Shown in pieces: positions 39,836-49,266 of a DNA stretch of 64,000 nt. The notes under the pieces are model-generated. The model was not told where the DNA came from and did no database searches. It saw only the letters and a program-made list of their open reading frames with translations. Source of the DNA: Planctomycetota bacterium. GTDB lineage: Bacteria > Planctomycetota > UBA11346. The DNA lies in contig JACDEI010000018.1 in the NCBI GenBank assembly GCA_013816485.1, positions 1 through 64,000 of the forward strand, given 5' to 3'. Position numbers and translations under genes: made by a program. How positions within the stretch are numbered: position 1 is the first letter of the stretch; each line of letters begins with the position of its first letter.

Positions 39836-42800
39836 ATGGTGCACTACCGCTCCGGCGCAGCGCTGATCATGGCCATCGTGATCCTGGCAGCACTTCTGAT
39901 GCTCGGACTGCCGTTCCTATTCTCGCAGTCCGCCAGCCTCTCGGGCACTCGTTCCTTCGCCCACAGCCAGCAGGCTCAGACCGGTCGCTCCACGGCGGAG
40001 GATCTCGGCGTCGGCGCCGCCACCTACCTGACCCGGCAGTTGTACGCGCAGAACGGGCTGGCGGAATCCACTGACCTCAATCGCGTCGGCATGGGACTGA
40101 CGCCGGCCACCGAACCACGTCGGCGCACGCTCGACCTGTCGCCATCGGGCCACGGCTTCAATCCCGGCGAACCGCGCAACACCGCGCTCATCGGCATCAG
40201 CCTGGAGGACGAGGCGGGCAAACTCGATCCCAACCACCTCGATGTCGAAGCATGGGATCGCTTGCTGGAGAAGGTCGGCATCGGCGACTGGGATGACGGC
40301 ACCGGCAACACCAAGGATACGGATGGATATGGTCAGCTCGCCTATGCCTTGGCCGCCGTGCGTTTCGACGAGAACATCTGCCCGACCGGACATATCACGC
40401 GCTACGAACAACTGCTCGAAGCCAAGCCGTTGCCGGAAGGTGTGCGGCATCCGCTAACCCGCGCCGAACTCGCGCAGCTTAAACCCTACTTGACGCTGGT
40501 GTCGCTCGGTCAGGGGCGTGAAGGCCTGGTCGATCTCGGCACCATCATCCGTCTGCCGACCGGCCCCAACCGGCAATACAGCGACGATGTGCTCGACAGC
40601 GTGCCACCGGCGGATCTCGCTGCGTATCCCACCACGCCCGGACTGGTCGCCGCCGGTTCGGTGATCGTGAGCAAACATCCGACTCGTCCGTTGTCGCAGG
40701 CTCAGCAGCAGCGCGGCCGCAAATACCACTATGGCATGTCGACCAGCACCGACTTCGCCACCATCCCGACCGGCAACCGGCCAGCCAACCAGCAGAACGT
40801 GCCGCGCCCGTCGGGGTATTATCCCGCCAGCCACCGGCCCGATTGGCAGGAAGCCGTCGCCGTGGAGGTCCCGGCTCCGGTCAACCTGATCGAAACCTCC
40901 GAACCCGTACGCCAAGTCTTCTGGGGCGTCCCGCGCGTGATGCCGAACAGCCTGGGACAGCTCATGCAGGTCCAGGCGCAGCTCAACGACGTCTTTGGGC
41001 GGCGCATCACCGGACGCCATCTGGTCGATCCGCTCGGGGTGTTCGATGACATGGATGTGAACAGCAGCACGGTAGTCGAACAGTCACGCATCGGCGATCC
41101 CGGCAGCGGCATCAACAACATGAATCCGCCTAACGGCATGCTGACCGCCGGCGCGACGGTCATCCATATCACGGGTGGTGCGCTCGACCGCATGCCGGGC
41201 AGCGGGTTCGCCCGGATCGAGAGTGTCGATCCCGATGGCGGCAGCGCCTCGCAGATCGAATACATCTCCTACCGCGGCGGCCTGCCGGCCGGTGGACGTG
41301 CGACGTTGCAGAACGTCAACCGTGGCCTCGCCTTCCCAGGGACGACCGGCGCGCTCGACCATCCCGCCGGCAGCCGACTGACCATCATCGCACCGCGCGA
41401 ACTGCCGCCGCTGACGATCGCCTCGCAGGGACTCGTCACCATCGAAAGCGGCGCGTCGGTTGCCGATGCAGCTGGACGCCAAGGTGCGCAGCAGATGCGC
41501 CGCGTGGTCGCCCAGGCGGTGTGGCAGGAGAGCCCGTTGGAAGTGCGCTGGACCAAGCAGACCCAGTACCACGCCCTGCTGGCGCAGCGGCATGGCAGCC
41601 TGATGAGCGCGTTCCCGAAAGCCTATCAGCGGTTGGTACGCGAACTGCCCGACGACTCCACCACCGGACGTGGTGCCGCCAAGGATGACCAGATCGGGGT
41701 GAAACCCGCCACGCTACGTACCCACCTGAGTTCGAACCACCTCGGCACCAATGGCCGCAATGGCCACGACTGGTTGGTGCGCTTCGGCGTCACCGGTGTC
41801 AATCCCGATGATGCGGACTTCCTTGATTACCACCTGCCCGGTGGACGGCAGCAGCGGCCGGCGGCTGGCACCTACAGTTCGACTGATCTGTCGCCGGAAG
41901 GCCTCGCCCTGACCCGCGGGCCGCTGACTTACCAGGTCTTCGATGGGCCGTTGGCCAACGACGCCAACACCATGGGTGGTTTCTTCACCCATCCGATCAC
42001 CACGCGTATCGCCGCACCGCTGAATGGCCGGCAGTTTGGTCTGTGGGTCAAGCCGACGCAGACGCTCAGCGGCACGGTGACGCTCGTCGACCTGCGTTCG
42101 CCGGCGGCGGATGCCGGCCAGCGTTATGCGCTGGAAGCGGTATTACCGGCCAACGGCATCCAGACGCGCGAGCCGGGCGACAACTATTACCAGAACCGTC
42201 TGACCTTGGCGTACGAGGACACCACCAAACAACTGGTGCTGACTATCTGCAACGGTGCGATCGAACACCTCAACGATCACGGCCCGATCTGCCCTGGGGA
42301 GCTCTACACCTTCCCGGAAGCCGGCGCGCCGGTGCCGCCGCTGGTGCCTGGACCCTACATCGATCCGCGCTGCCTGGGGACGGTCGCCGCCGCTGGCACC
42401 ACGCCGGGAATAAATCCATTGGCGCCCAAGCGTCCGATGAACCTGGTGCAGCACCGTTACCAATTGTCGAAGACCGATGGCCTGAAGGCCGATCAATGGC
42501 ACCTGATCCAGGTGTCGTTGATCGGCAACGATCCGGGGCACATGGCCATCACCGTCAACGGCATCGTCGGGCGTGAAGTCACGCGCATGCCCACTCCGTT
42601 GCAGATGCAGGAGGTCGGTGATCACCTGACGTTGCCGTCGCTGGTGCTGCGCACCGCGTTGCCAGCCACACCGCCGGTTCAGAGTGGCGGCTCCACCGCG
42701 GCGCTGCTCAAGACCACCATCGAACTCGACGCACTGGCGGTTGATCCGCTGACCCAGCAGGTGGTCACCGGTGCCGCTGCGGTCGCCGCGATCCTGCCCA

Positions 42801-45295
42801 AACGCGGCATGATCCGTGTGGGCAACGAATACATCAGCTACGAAGACATCCAGGGCACCACCCTGCAGAACTGCATCCGCGCCCGCCGCCAGGATACCTT
42901 CGTCGGCAGCCCGCAGCCGGCCTACAACTGGCCCGTGCTCGAAGAACACCTTGCCGGCGATCTGGTGGTGCCCGGCGGCATCCGCTACAATCCCGGCACC
43001 ACCGGTCATCTGTGGAAAGGCGGCTGCACCCTGGCCTACGAACTGCCCAACGGCGATCCGATGCGCAGTTACACGGTGTGGGCTGAACTGAGCACGCCCT
43101 CGACCATCGACATGACTACTGGGCTTCCGGTGTTGCAGATGACCGCGACCACCATCGGCGTGCAGAACGGCGTGCTCATGCAGTGGCCACCACGCGGGTA
43201 CGCCCGGCTGAGTTCCGGTGAGATCATCTACTACGACAACGGCTCGCCACCGACCATGACGCTCAACAACGTGCAACGTGGCCAACTCGGCACCATGGCG
43301 ATGGACCTGTTGTTCCCAGCGGTCCCCACGCCGACTAATGTCCCAACCATTACCCTGATGAGCTTCGAAGCGGTCGGCGATCCGACCGGCAACTACCCCA
43401 ACATGCCGCCGCCGATGCCCGGCGTGCCCAACATCCCGCCGACCGAAGCCCTGCTGGTCCAGGTCGGCGATCCGCTGACCGGCCGCATCGAGTGGATCGA
43501 CTACGATTACATCGACACCAGCAAGGGCACGCCGTTCTTCATCGATGCGCAGTATTTCCGCTACGATCCCGCGCTACGTGATTGGGGCAGCCGTGCACGT
43601 CAACGCACGGCGTTCGCCGCCACCGACATCCCCGGCGGCGTGATGATGACCTTCCCCCTGGGCAGCCACCTGATCCCGGTGCAGACCTCGCTGACCACCT
43701 CGCACGTGCTGGTGACCGGTGATCTCATGACCATCACGCCGAAGGTCCCTGGCGCACGGCGGCCATGGCAGGCCTGCGTGCGCTTCGCCGCCACCGATGG
43801 TTTTCATCCCAGTGCCGGCACCATGCCACCGGCGGACAACACCTGGGACACGGTGAACCGCTTCTTCGCCTTCAGCGAGCCCTTGCCGGACAACTGGGCT
43901 GATGGCACCTACGAGCTGATCGGCTGGCCGGGCTGGAGCGGCAACGACATTGGACCCGGTGGGCCGGCGATCAGTTCACGCAACAACGAACTGCTGCCGT
44001 ACTTCACCATGCCGCTGGCCGGCGCGTTCGGTGCCGGAGCCAATGTCTACCTGGGAGCCGATGATCCGGGCAAACCGTTCCTCGCGCAGCCCGGCAACCA
44101 GCCGTTCACCGGAGTGATCGATGCCGTGTGGTCGGGGGTCCAGCCCGGCGGCCAACCGCGTGATCCCGCGCGTCCGTTCATACCCGACAATCTCGTCATC
44201 CGCCTCGGTACCAGCGGCCCAGAGGTCACCACCGCCCAGCAATGGCTGACCGCCGCGGCGCTGAACGGCTCGGTGATCATCCAGGTCACCAATCCGGTCT
44301 TCGAACGCGAAGTGGGCCTGGTGCTGATCGGCGGCGAGGTGTTCGCCTACGAACGTCAGCGGCAGGGTAACGATTGGGACGCGACACGCCGGACCATCCG
44401 CCTCATCGGGCGTGGCCTGCTGGGTTCGAAACCGTCGCTCCACCGCGGGCCTGAGCCGGTGCTGGTGCTGCCGATCGGTCCGGTCGGGCGCCTGACCCAA
44501 GCGCTGGCGCAAGGTGGCACCAACGATCAGGAGATCTTCATCAGCACGCAGGCCGACAAGACCAACCCGTACGAGGTGCTCAACGCACCCGCCCTACTGC
44601 TGGCCTCCAGCGATGGTACGAAGATGGAGCTCATCACCGCGCCCAACCGTGGAGTCGCGGCCTGGCATCGCGGGATGTACAACACCACGCCGCAGGGTTC
44701 GTGGCCGGGATCAACCAGCTCGGGCGGCAATCCGTCACAGGACACCCTGGTCATCGGTTGGTGGCCGCGTTATCCCAGCGGCATGCCGAATCAGCAGTCG
44801 CAGACCTGGACCAGCCTGTCGAGCGATCAACGCTCGGCGCTGATGCGTTGCCGCATGTATGGCTGGATGGGCTTCCCCATCCGCTTCCACGACACCTGGT
44901 TGGCGGGCGGTGCCGGACTGGTTGATATCGAACTGATCGATGACGGTGTCGGTACCTTCAACGTCATCGCCTCGGCGCTCGACCAGGGTTTCGACTGGGA
45001 GGAATCGCTCGCCACCGGCTTCCCCCTGCGCGTCGGTGCCGGTGGACAGGATGCCAGCGCGGTGTTCTCGCGCCTGCAGACCCGCGCGGTCGACGGCGTC
45101 GAGGTGCGCGTGCGCTGGGAATACCTGCTGCCGCCAGCGAATCCGGGGCAAGGTGGCGGTGGCGCGAACGCCAACCCCACTGCAGCATTTCTCGAACGGG
45201 TTGCCGCCGCCGGCAACAGCGCGCCGATGATCGGCAAGGTCAGGCTCCGCGCCCGCGCTCCGGCGAAGATTCTGCAAGTCGAGGATGCACGATGA
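39836..45295 (+). CDS. Giant GspK/PilX-like minor pseudopilin
   Basis: ATG 39836 (AAGGA 8 bases ahead) gives 1819 residues; the frame runs on upstream to 39656 but only overlaps the neighbour. The N-terminus SGAALIMAIVILAALLMLGLPFLF is the GspK/PilX-type helix with SGAAL in place of GFTLIE. The long body has a LamG-like segment (TRIAAPLNGRQFGLWVKP) and several copies of a module with a GxIrIGnExIxY pattern followed by a tLxnvxRGxxGT block: near 41170-41345, 42800-42900, 43185-43300 and 44270-44440. GspK proteins cap the pseudopilus tip; this is several times longer than normal (about 330). Overlaps the next gene by ATGA. Confidence 0.78.
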   Translation: MVHYRSGAALIMAIVILAALLMLGLPFLFSQSASLSGTRSFAHSQQAQTGRSTAEDLGVGAATYLTRQLYAQNGLAESTDLNRVGMGLTPATEPRRRTLDLSPSGHGFNPGEPRNTALIGISLEDEAGKLDPNHLDVEAWDRLLEKVGIGDWDDGTGNTKDTDGYGQLAYALAAVRFDENICPTGHITRYEQLLEAKPLPEGVRHPLTRAELAQLKPYLTLVSLGQGREGLVDLGTIIRLPTGPNRQYSDDVLDSVPPADLAAYPTTPGLVAAGSVIVSKHPTRPLSQAQQQRGRKYHYGMSTSTDFATIPTGNRPANQQNVPRPSGYYPASHRPDWQEAVAVEVPAPVNLIETSEPVRQVFWGVPRVMPNSLGQLMQVQAQLNDVFGRRITGRHLVDPLGVFDDMDVNSSTVVEQSRIGDPGSGINNMNPPNGMLTAGATVIHITGGALDRMPGSGFARIESVDPDGGSASQIEYISYRGGLPAGGRATLQNVNRGLAFPGTTGALDHPAGSRLTIIAPRELPPLTIASQGLVTIESGASVADAAGRQGAQQMRRVVAQAVWQESPLEVRWTKQTQYHALLAQRHGSLMSAFPKAYQRLVRELPDDSTTGRGAAKDDQIGVKPATLRTHLSSNHLGTNGRNGHDWLVRFGVTGVNPDDADFLDYHLPGGRQQRPAAGTYSSTDLSPEGLALTRGPLTYQVFDGPLANDANTMGGFFTHPITTRIAAPLNGRQFGLWVKPTQTLSGTVTLVDLRSPAADAGQRYALEAVLPANGIQTREPGDNYYQNRLTLAYEDTTKQLVLTICNGAIEHLNDHGPICPGELYTFPEAGAPVPPLVPGPYIDPRCLGTVAAAGTTPGINPLAPKRPMNLVQHRYQLSKTDGLKADQWHLIQVSLIGNDPGHMAITVNGIVGREVTRMPTPLQMQEVGDHLTLPSLVLRTALPATPPVQSGGSTAALLKTTIELDALAVDPLTQQVVTGAAAVAAILPKRGMIRVGNEYISYEDIQGTTLQNCIRARRQDTFVGSPQPAYNWPVLEEHLAGDLVVPGGIRYNPGTTGHLWKGGCTLAYELPNGDPMRSYTVWAELSTPSTIDMTTGLPVLQMTATTIGVQNGVLMQWPPRGYARLSSGEIIYYDNGSPPTMTLNNVQRGQLGTMAMDLLFPAVPTPTNVPTITLMSFEAVGDPTGNYPNMPPPMPGVPNIPPTEALLVQVGDPLTGRIEWIDYDYIDTSKGTPFFIDAQYFRYDPALRDWGSRARQRTAFAATDIPGGVMMTFPLGSHLIPVQTSLTTSHVLVTGDLMTITPKVPGARRPWQACVRFAATDGFHPSAGTMPPADNTWDTVNRFFAFSEPLPDNWADGTYELIGWPGWSGNDIGPGGPAISSRNNELLPYFTMPLAGAFGAGANVYLGADDPGKPFLAQPGNQPFTGVIDAVWSGVQPGGQPRDPARPFIPDNLVIRLGTSGPEVTTAQQWLTAAALNGSVIIQVTNPVFEREVGLVLIGGEVFAYERQRQGNDWDATRRTIRLIGRGLLGSKPSLHRGPEPVLVLPIGPVGRLTQALAQGGTNDQEIFISTQADKTNPYEVLNAPALLLASSDGTKMELITAPNRGVAAWHRGMYNTTPQGSWPGSTSSGGNPSQDTLVIGWWPRYPSGMPNQQSQTWTSLSSDQRSALMRCRMYGWMGFPIRFHDTWLAGGAGLVDIELIDDGVGTFNVIASALDQGFDWEESLATGFPLRVGAGGQDASAVFSRLQTRAVDGVEVRVRWEYLLPPANPGQGGGGANANPTAAFLERVAAAGNSAPMIGKVRLRARAPAKILQVEDAR

Positions 45296-46608
45296 ACGGT
45301 TCCCCAGGTCGGCGCGGCTTCACCCTCATCGAGATCATGGTCTCGTTGATGATCTTCGTGGTCGTCAGCGGCGCGATGGTCGGCATCATGCTGATGAGCA
45401 GCGAACTGTTCCGGCGTGGGGAGTTCAGCCGTGCTGCCAACGATGAAGTGGTGGCGGTGCTCGGTGCCGTGAGCGACGATCTCAACCACCTCGTTCCGGA
45501 AACCGGCGATGGCTGGTTCTTTGCCGGCGTCCCGTCCGCCAGCGGCAACACCCTGGTGGCGTATGCCACCGCCGGACAGAACCCCGATGGCATCGGTGCC
45601 CGCGGTCAGAACTCCCGCTCGCTGGTGGGCACCTGGGTGGAGGAACCCACCGGTCAGGAGCCACGCCTGCGCCGCATCGTGCTTGATGACTCGCGTGATG
45701 TGCTCGACTTCATCTCGTCACTGGTGATCAGCAGCGGGGTCGGCGGACAGATCGTGACCGGATTCGACAACCTCGCCGCCGAAGGGTACGATAGCGACGG
45801 CAACAGCACGGGCCAACTCGCCGGCTGCCGCCCAGGTCCGCCGCGGAATACCGACTGGTTCGGGCGCATCATCATGCGGGCGTTGGCCAATCAGCCGAGC
45901 GTGGCCGACATCGCCTTCACCGGGCGTTACAACTGGCGGGTGCCCACCGGCACTGGTGGCGGTTCGAACAACAGCGGCGGCACCGCAGACCTGAGCGTGG
46001 TGATTCCCAGTTCGGTACTGACCCAAGGCTGCCTGCATTTCAGCGCCTGGCTGGCGCTCAACGACATCCCAGGGATGCAACGGCCCAAAACCCTGGACGA
46101 GCGCCAGCAACCTGATTGGGAACAGCTCGATGCCAATGGCGGCACCCGCCTGGGTCCGTGGGGACCGGCGATCAACAACGGCTCCGATGGCGCCGAGGTC
46201 TACGACACCAGACCGCAAGGCTGGATCCCACCGACGGCCAACGTCGCCCGGGCGATTCCCAAGCCGCCCTTCCCCTCGGCCATCCGCCTGTCCTTCGTGC
46301 TCACCGGGGGCGGACGTTTCTCGCCTCGCGGAACCTTGCAGAGCGATCTCGAGAACTCGGCCCAGGCCGGGGACCTGCGTTACACCGGCATCACCGGGCT
46401 GCCGTCGCTCCCTGGGTCAATGGTGCGCGTCGGTGACGAGTGGATCGCCTACCAACGGAATGCCGGTGGACGTCTGTATTTCGAAACCCACAGCCCGGAG
46501 CTTGGCCCCGGACGCGGAGCGCGCCGCAGCCGCGTGGCCGCGCACGCACGCGGAGCCACTCTCCGCGTCGGTCAGAGCTACAGCCTAGTGCGAGCCATCC
46601 CGCGCTGA
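45292..46608 (+). CDS. Pseudopilin, PilW/GspJ-like, with module shared with the giant pseudopilin
   Basis: A 438-residue protein with prepilin motif RRGFTLIEIMVSLMIFVVVSG. The N-terminal region (LSSELFRRGEFSRA, VVAVLGAVSDDLN) follows the GspJ/PilW type. A Gly/Asn-rich middle (TGGGSNNSGGT) leads to a C-terminal stretch SMVRVGDEWIAYQRN...RGATLRVGQ, the same module repeated in the preceding giant protein. Translationally coupled to that gene. Last of the pseudopilin operon; a TerC gene follows 67 bases later on the same strand. Confidence 0.8.
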   Translation: MNGSPGRRGFTLIEIMVSLMIFVVVSGAMVGIMLMSSELFRRGEFSRAANDEVVAVLGAVSDDLNHLVPETGDGWFFAGVPSASGNTLVAYATAGQNPDGIGARGQNSRSLVGTWVEEPTGQEPRLRRIVLDDSRDVLDFISSLVISSGVGGQIVTGFDNLAAEGYDSDGNSTGQLAGCRPGPPRNTDWFGRIIMRALANQPSVADIAFTGRYNWRVPTGTGGGSNNSGGTADLSVVIPSSVLTQGCLHFSAWLALNDIPGMQRPKTLDERQQPDWEQLDANGGTRLGPWGPAINNGSDGAEVYDTRPQGWIPPTANVARAIPKPPFPSAIRLSFVLTGGGRFSPRGTLQSDLENSAQAGDLRYTGITGLPSLPGSMVRVGDEWIAYQRNAGGRLYFETHSPELGPGRGARRSRVAAHARGATLRVGQSYSLVRAIPR

Positions 46609-46675
46609 AAGCCGGTGCGACGGTTCCTGAATCCACTTGTCGCCAACGCGACCGGCGCAAGGCTGCCGCCCCCAT

Positions 46676-47665
46676 ATGGACGGTATCCTCGACTTCCTCG
46701 ACTTCGATCGCTTCCACGTCAGCGACCTGCTGGTCATCGCCACGCTCATCGTGCTCGAAGGTTTGTTGTCATGCGACAACGCCGTCGCGTTGGCGATGCT
46801 GGTGCGCAAACTGCCGAAGGAACAGCAGGGCCGTGCACTGCGGTACGGCATCATCGGGGCCTACACCTTCCTCTTCATCGCCCTGTGCTTGGCGACCTGG
46901 ATCATCAGCCAATGGTATCTGAAAGTCCTCGGCGGCCTGTACCTGCTGTGGATCGCCGGCAACCATTTCATGAAAGCGCATCAGAACCCACTCGAACCGG
47001 ATGATCAGCCGAAGAAACTGTGGCGCATACCCGGGCTGTCGGTGTTCTGGAGCACGGTGGTGATGGTCGAGTGCACCGACATCGCGTTCTCGGTCGACTC
47101 GATCGCCGCGGCGGTGGCGCTGTCCGACAAGTTCTACGTCCTGCTGATCGCCGGCTTCGTCTACATCCTGGTGATGCGGTTCGCCGCGCAGGGTTTCATC
47201 GTTCTGCTGCGCAAGTTCCCACACCTCGAGACCGCCGCGTTCCTCGCGGTGGCGACCATCGGCCTCAAACTGGCACTGGAGCTGCCCGGTGACGTCATCG
47301 GACGCACCCAGCCGTTGGCCAAGGAGGTGAACTACACCACCTCCGCCGAATACATCAAAGCCGTGCATGAACATCACCCACCGGTGGTGTCCATCCCGTT
47401 CGTCATTGAGGTCTACAGCCACTCGGTCGGTGAACCCGAAGAGCCGCGTTTCGCCGGCAACGAGAAGGACTACCGCGAGGCACGCAGCTACTGGAACCTG
47501 CACGGTCGTCCGTTGCTGCACATCGACCACACCGCCTCGTCGGTGCTGATCCTGCTGATCTTCGCCATGGGTTTCATCAAGCGCGCACGGCCAGAGGATC
47601 TGGCGAAACATGCGGAGTCAGAAACGGCAAAGGACCCAGACGACAAGGTTCCGCCCACGGGCTGA
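46676..47665 (+). CDS. TerC-family integral membrane protein
   Basis: ATG 46676 gives 329 residues. About seven to nine hydrophobic helices are seen, with the two Asp-containing TerC motifs LLSCDNAVALAML and ECTDIAFSVDSIAAAVA, which bind metal in this family. TerC/Alx proteins export manganese or co-operate in tellurite resistance and secreted-protein metalation. A soluble loop with His (YIKAVHEHHPP) precedes a final helix. No other ter genes are near. It ends at a strong bidirectional hairpin, facing the superoxide dismutase gene. Confidence 0.88.
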   Translation: MDGILDFLDFDRFHVSDLLVIATLIVLEGLLSCDNAVALAMLVRKLPKEQQGRALRYGIIGAYTFLFIALCLATWIISQWYLKVLGGLYLLWIAGNHFMKAHQNPLEPDDQPKKLWRIPGLSVFWSTVVMVECTDIAFSVDSIAAAVALSDKFYVLLIAGFVYILVMRFAAQGFIVLLRKFPHLETAAFLAVATIGLKLALELPGDVIGRTQPLAKEVNYTTSAEYIKAVHEHHPPVVSIPFVIEVYSHSVGEPEEPRFAGNEKDYREARSYWNLHGRPLLHIDHTASSVLILLIFAMGFIKRARPEDLAKHAESETAKDPDDKVPPTG

Positions 47666-47707
47666 GCAGATCGCGCGCTCCAATACCAACAACCAACAGC
47701 CAACAAC

Positions 47708-47735
47708 AAACCCCCTGGCATGCGCCAGGGGGTTT
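47708..47735. terminator. Bidirectional intrinsic terminator between terC and sod
   Basis: AAACCCCCTGGC (47708-47719), loop ATGC, GCCAGGGGGTTT (47724-47735), a perfect 12-bp stem. Read on either strand it ends in a T-rich stretch (GTTTGCGTTT forward; GTTTGTTGTTGG reverse). It lies 43 bases after the TerC gene and 30 before the dismutase stop. Confidence 0.85.
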
Positions 47736-47764
47736 GCGTTTCGCGGTTCAGGAACCGACAGCGA

Positions 47765-48355
47765 TCACTTGGCCTTGGCGAAGTTCGCCGCAGCGAAGTC
47801 CCAGTTCACCAGGTTGGTGAGGAAGACCTCGACGTACTTCGGGCGCAGGTTCTTGTAGGTCGGGTAGTAGGCGTGCTCCCACACATCGCAGGTGATGAGC
47901 GCGGTCTGCTTGTACTTCATCGGCAGGTCGGCGTTCGAGGTCTTGGTGACCTTGAGCTTGCCGCCGTCGACCACCAGCCAGCCCCAGCCGGAACCGAATT
48001 GGCTGACGCAGGCGGCGGTGAACTCCTCCTTGAACTTGGCGAAGGAACCGAAGTCGCGGGTGATCGCTTCAGCCAACGCGCCGGTCGGCTCGCCGCCGCC
48101 CTTGGGCTTCATGCTGTGCCAGTAGAAGGTGTGGATCCAGATCTGCGCGGCGTTGTTAAACACCGGGCCATCGCTGGACATGATGATCTCTTCCAGGCTC
48201 TTCGCGCCGTCGACCTTTTTCTCATCGGCGAACTTGTTGAGATTGACCACGTAGGCGTTGTGGTGTTTGCCGTGGTGCAGTTCGAGGTTCTCTTTGGTCA
48301 GGTGCGGTTCGAGCGCGGCGACGTCATAGGGCAACGGGGGTAGGGTGAAGGCCAT
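47765..48355 (-). CDS. sodB: Iron-type superoxide dismutase
   Basis: A 196-residue cytosolic Fe/Mn SOD converting superoxide to oxygen and peroxide. Metal ligands by comparison with E. coli SodB: H27, H75, D157 and H161 (in CDVWEHAYYPTY). Gln in AAQIWIHTFYWH at the position favoured by Fe-type enzymes, and GSGWGWLV, point to iron rather than manganese. Length matches SodB (about 193). An AAGGA ribosome binding site precedes the ATG. Divergent from the XRE regulator, so the 169-base gap may hold both promoters. No signal peptide. Confidence 0.95.
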   Translation of the reverse strand: MAFTLPPLPYDVAALEPHLTKENLELHHGKHHNAYVVNLNKFADEKKVDGAKSLEEIIMSSDGPVFNNAAQIWIHTFYWHSMKPKGGGEPTGALAEAITRDFGSFAKFKEEFTAACVSQFGSGWGWLVVDGGKLKVTKTSNADLPMKYKQTALITCDVWEHAYYPTYKNLRPKYVEVFLTNLVNWDFAAANFAKAK

Positions 48356-48485
48356 GGGATGTTCCTTGGGCAGAATGGGCCACAGCAGGACGCTGCAGCG
48401 GGTGAGGTGCGGCGATCCTAGTCAGCCGGCCCCACCCCGCGCAAGCCGGACAAGCTGGAATCCTGGGCTGTCGTGCTGGCATCCT

Positions 48486-48496
48486 GGAATTATTCC
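48486..48496. promoter_or_regulatory. Palindromic operator candidate before the XRE-cupin gene
   Basis: GGAAT-T-ATTCC is a perfect palindrome, and a further ATTC/GAAT pairing overlaps it to 48503. It lies about 30 bases before the regulator start in the shared divergent region, where an autoregulatory site would be expected. No binding is shown. Confidence 0.3.
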
Positions 48497-48524
48497 GAAG
48501 AATTGTCCGACGGAGTGACCCACC

Positions 48525-49073
48525 ATGGATGCCCTCGCCCCCAACCTCCGCCGTCTGCGCAAACAGGCGAAGCTGACCCAGGCCGACCTCGCTGAACAAT
48601 CCGGTCTGCCGCGCGCCTCTCTCGCCGCAATGGAGCAGGACGGTGCGAACCCAGGAGTGCAGAGTGTGCTGGCGGTGGCCAAGGCGTTGCACGTCAGCCT
48701 CGATGAACTGCTGGTGCTGCCGCCGGAACACCGTCACTACAAGGTCATGCCGAAGGAGCAGCAGGAATACCGTGCGGACCACGGGCGTTTCGCCGCGCGA
48801 CTGGTGTCACCGATCGCGTCCAGGGGCGTCGAGATCAACCACGTCACGCTCCAGCCGGAGTGCCACAGCGTCGGTCGACCACACCCGCTCGGCGCGCAGG
48901 AGTTCTTCTACTGTTTGAGCGGCCGGGCGCTGCTGCACATCGAAGACGAACAGGTCGAGGTCCCCGCCGGCGCGCTGGTGCAGTTCCCTGGGCATCGCCG
49001 CCACGTGTACATCAACCCTGATCGGACCACGACCACCACCGCGGTTTCAGTGGTGGTGTTCCGCATGGGGTGA
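48525..49073 (+). CDS. XRE-family regulator with C-terminal cupin domain
   Basis: A 182-residue two-domain regulator. The N-terminal HTH_3 helix-turn-helix covers about residues 6-62 (LRRLRKQAKLTQADLAEQSGLPRASLAAME). The cupin_2 domain runs from about 100 to the end, with LHIEDEQVEVPAGALVQFPGHRRHVY. HTH-cupin proteins such as PuuR and SutR sense small ligands and regulate metabolic or resistance genes. Divergent from sodB. GGAG is 9 bases before ATG. Ligand not deducible. Confidence 0.88.
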   Translation: MDALAPNLRRLRKQAKLTQADLAEQSGLPRASLAAMEQDGANPGVQSVLAVAKALHVSLDELLVLPPEHRHYKVMPKEQQEYRADHGRFAARLVSPIASRGVEINHVTLQPECHSVGRPHPLGAQEFFYCLSGRALLHIEDEQVEVPAGALVQFPGHRRHVYINPDRTTTTTAVSVVVFRMG

Positions 49074-49086
49074 GGGATTGCGCCTG

Positions 49087-49220
49087 GGTACGAAAAGTAC
49101 GAGGGGTACGAGGGGTACGAAAGGTCCGGAGATGGCGCCGATTTCAGGAATCATCGTACCAGTGCTCTGTGATCAGGACCCTTCGTACCCGTCGTACCCG
49201 TCGTACTCTTCGGGCGTACC
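49087..49220. repeat. Long imperfect inverted repeat built of 9-bp GTACGAGGG units
   Basis: Left arm 49087-49127, right arm 49176-49220, 48-base spacer. Arms are about 90% complementary apart from a 4-base insertion (CCCG) in the right arm. Each arm is itself a tandem series near 9 bp (GTACGAGGG, GTACGAAAG and their complement CGTCGTACC). It lies between the XRE-cupin gene stop and the dCTP deaminase start, inside the deaminase leader; a transcript would fold into a stem of about 40 pairs. Confidence 0.85.
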
Positions 49221-49266
49221 TCCCCTCCCCTTGGCATCCCTGGTCGACTCCCCACGATCCGCGCCC

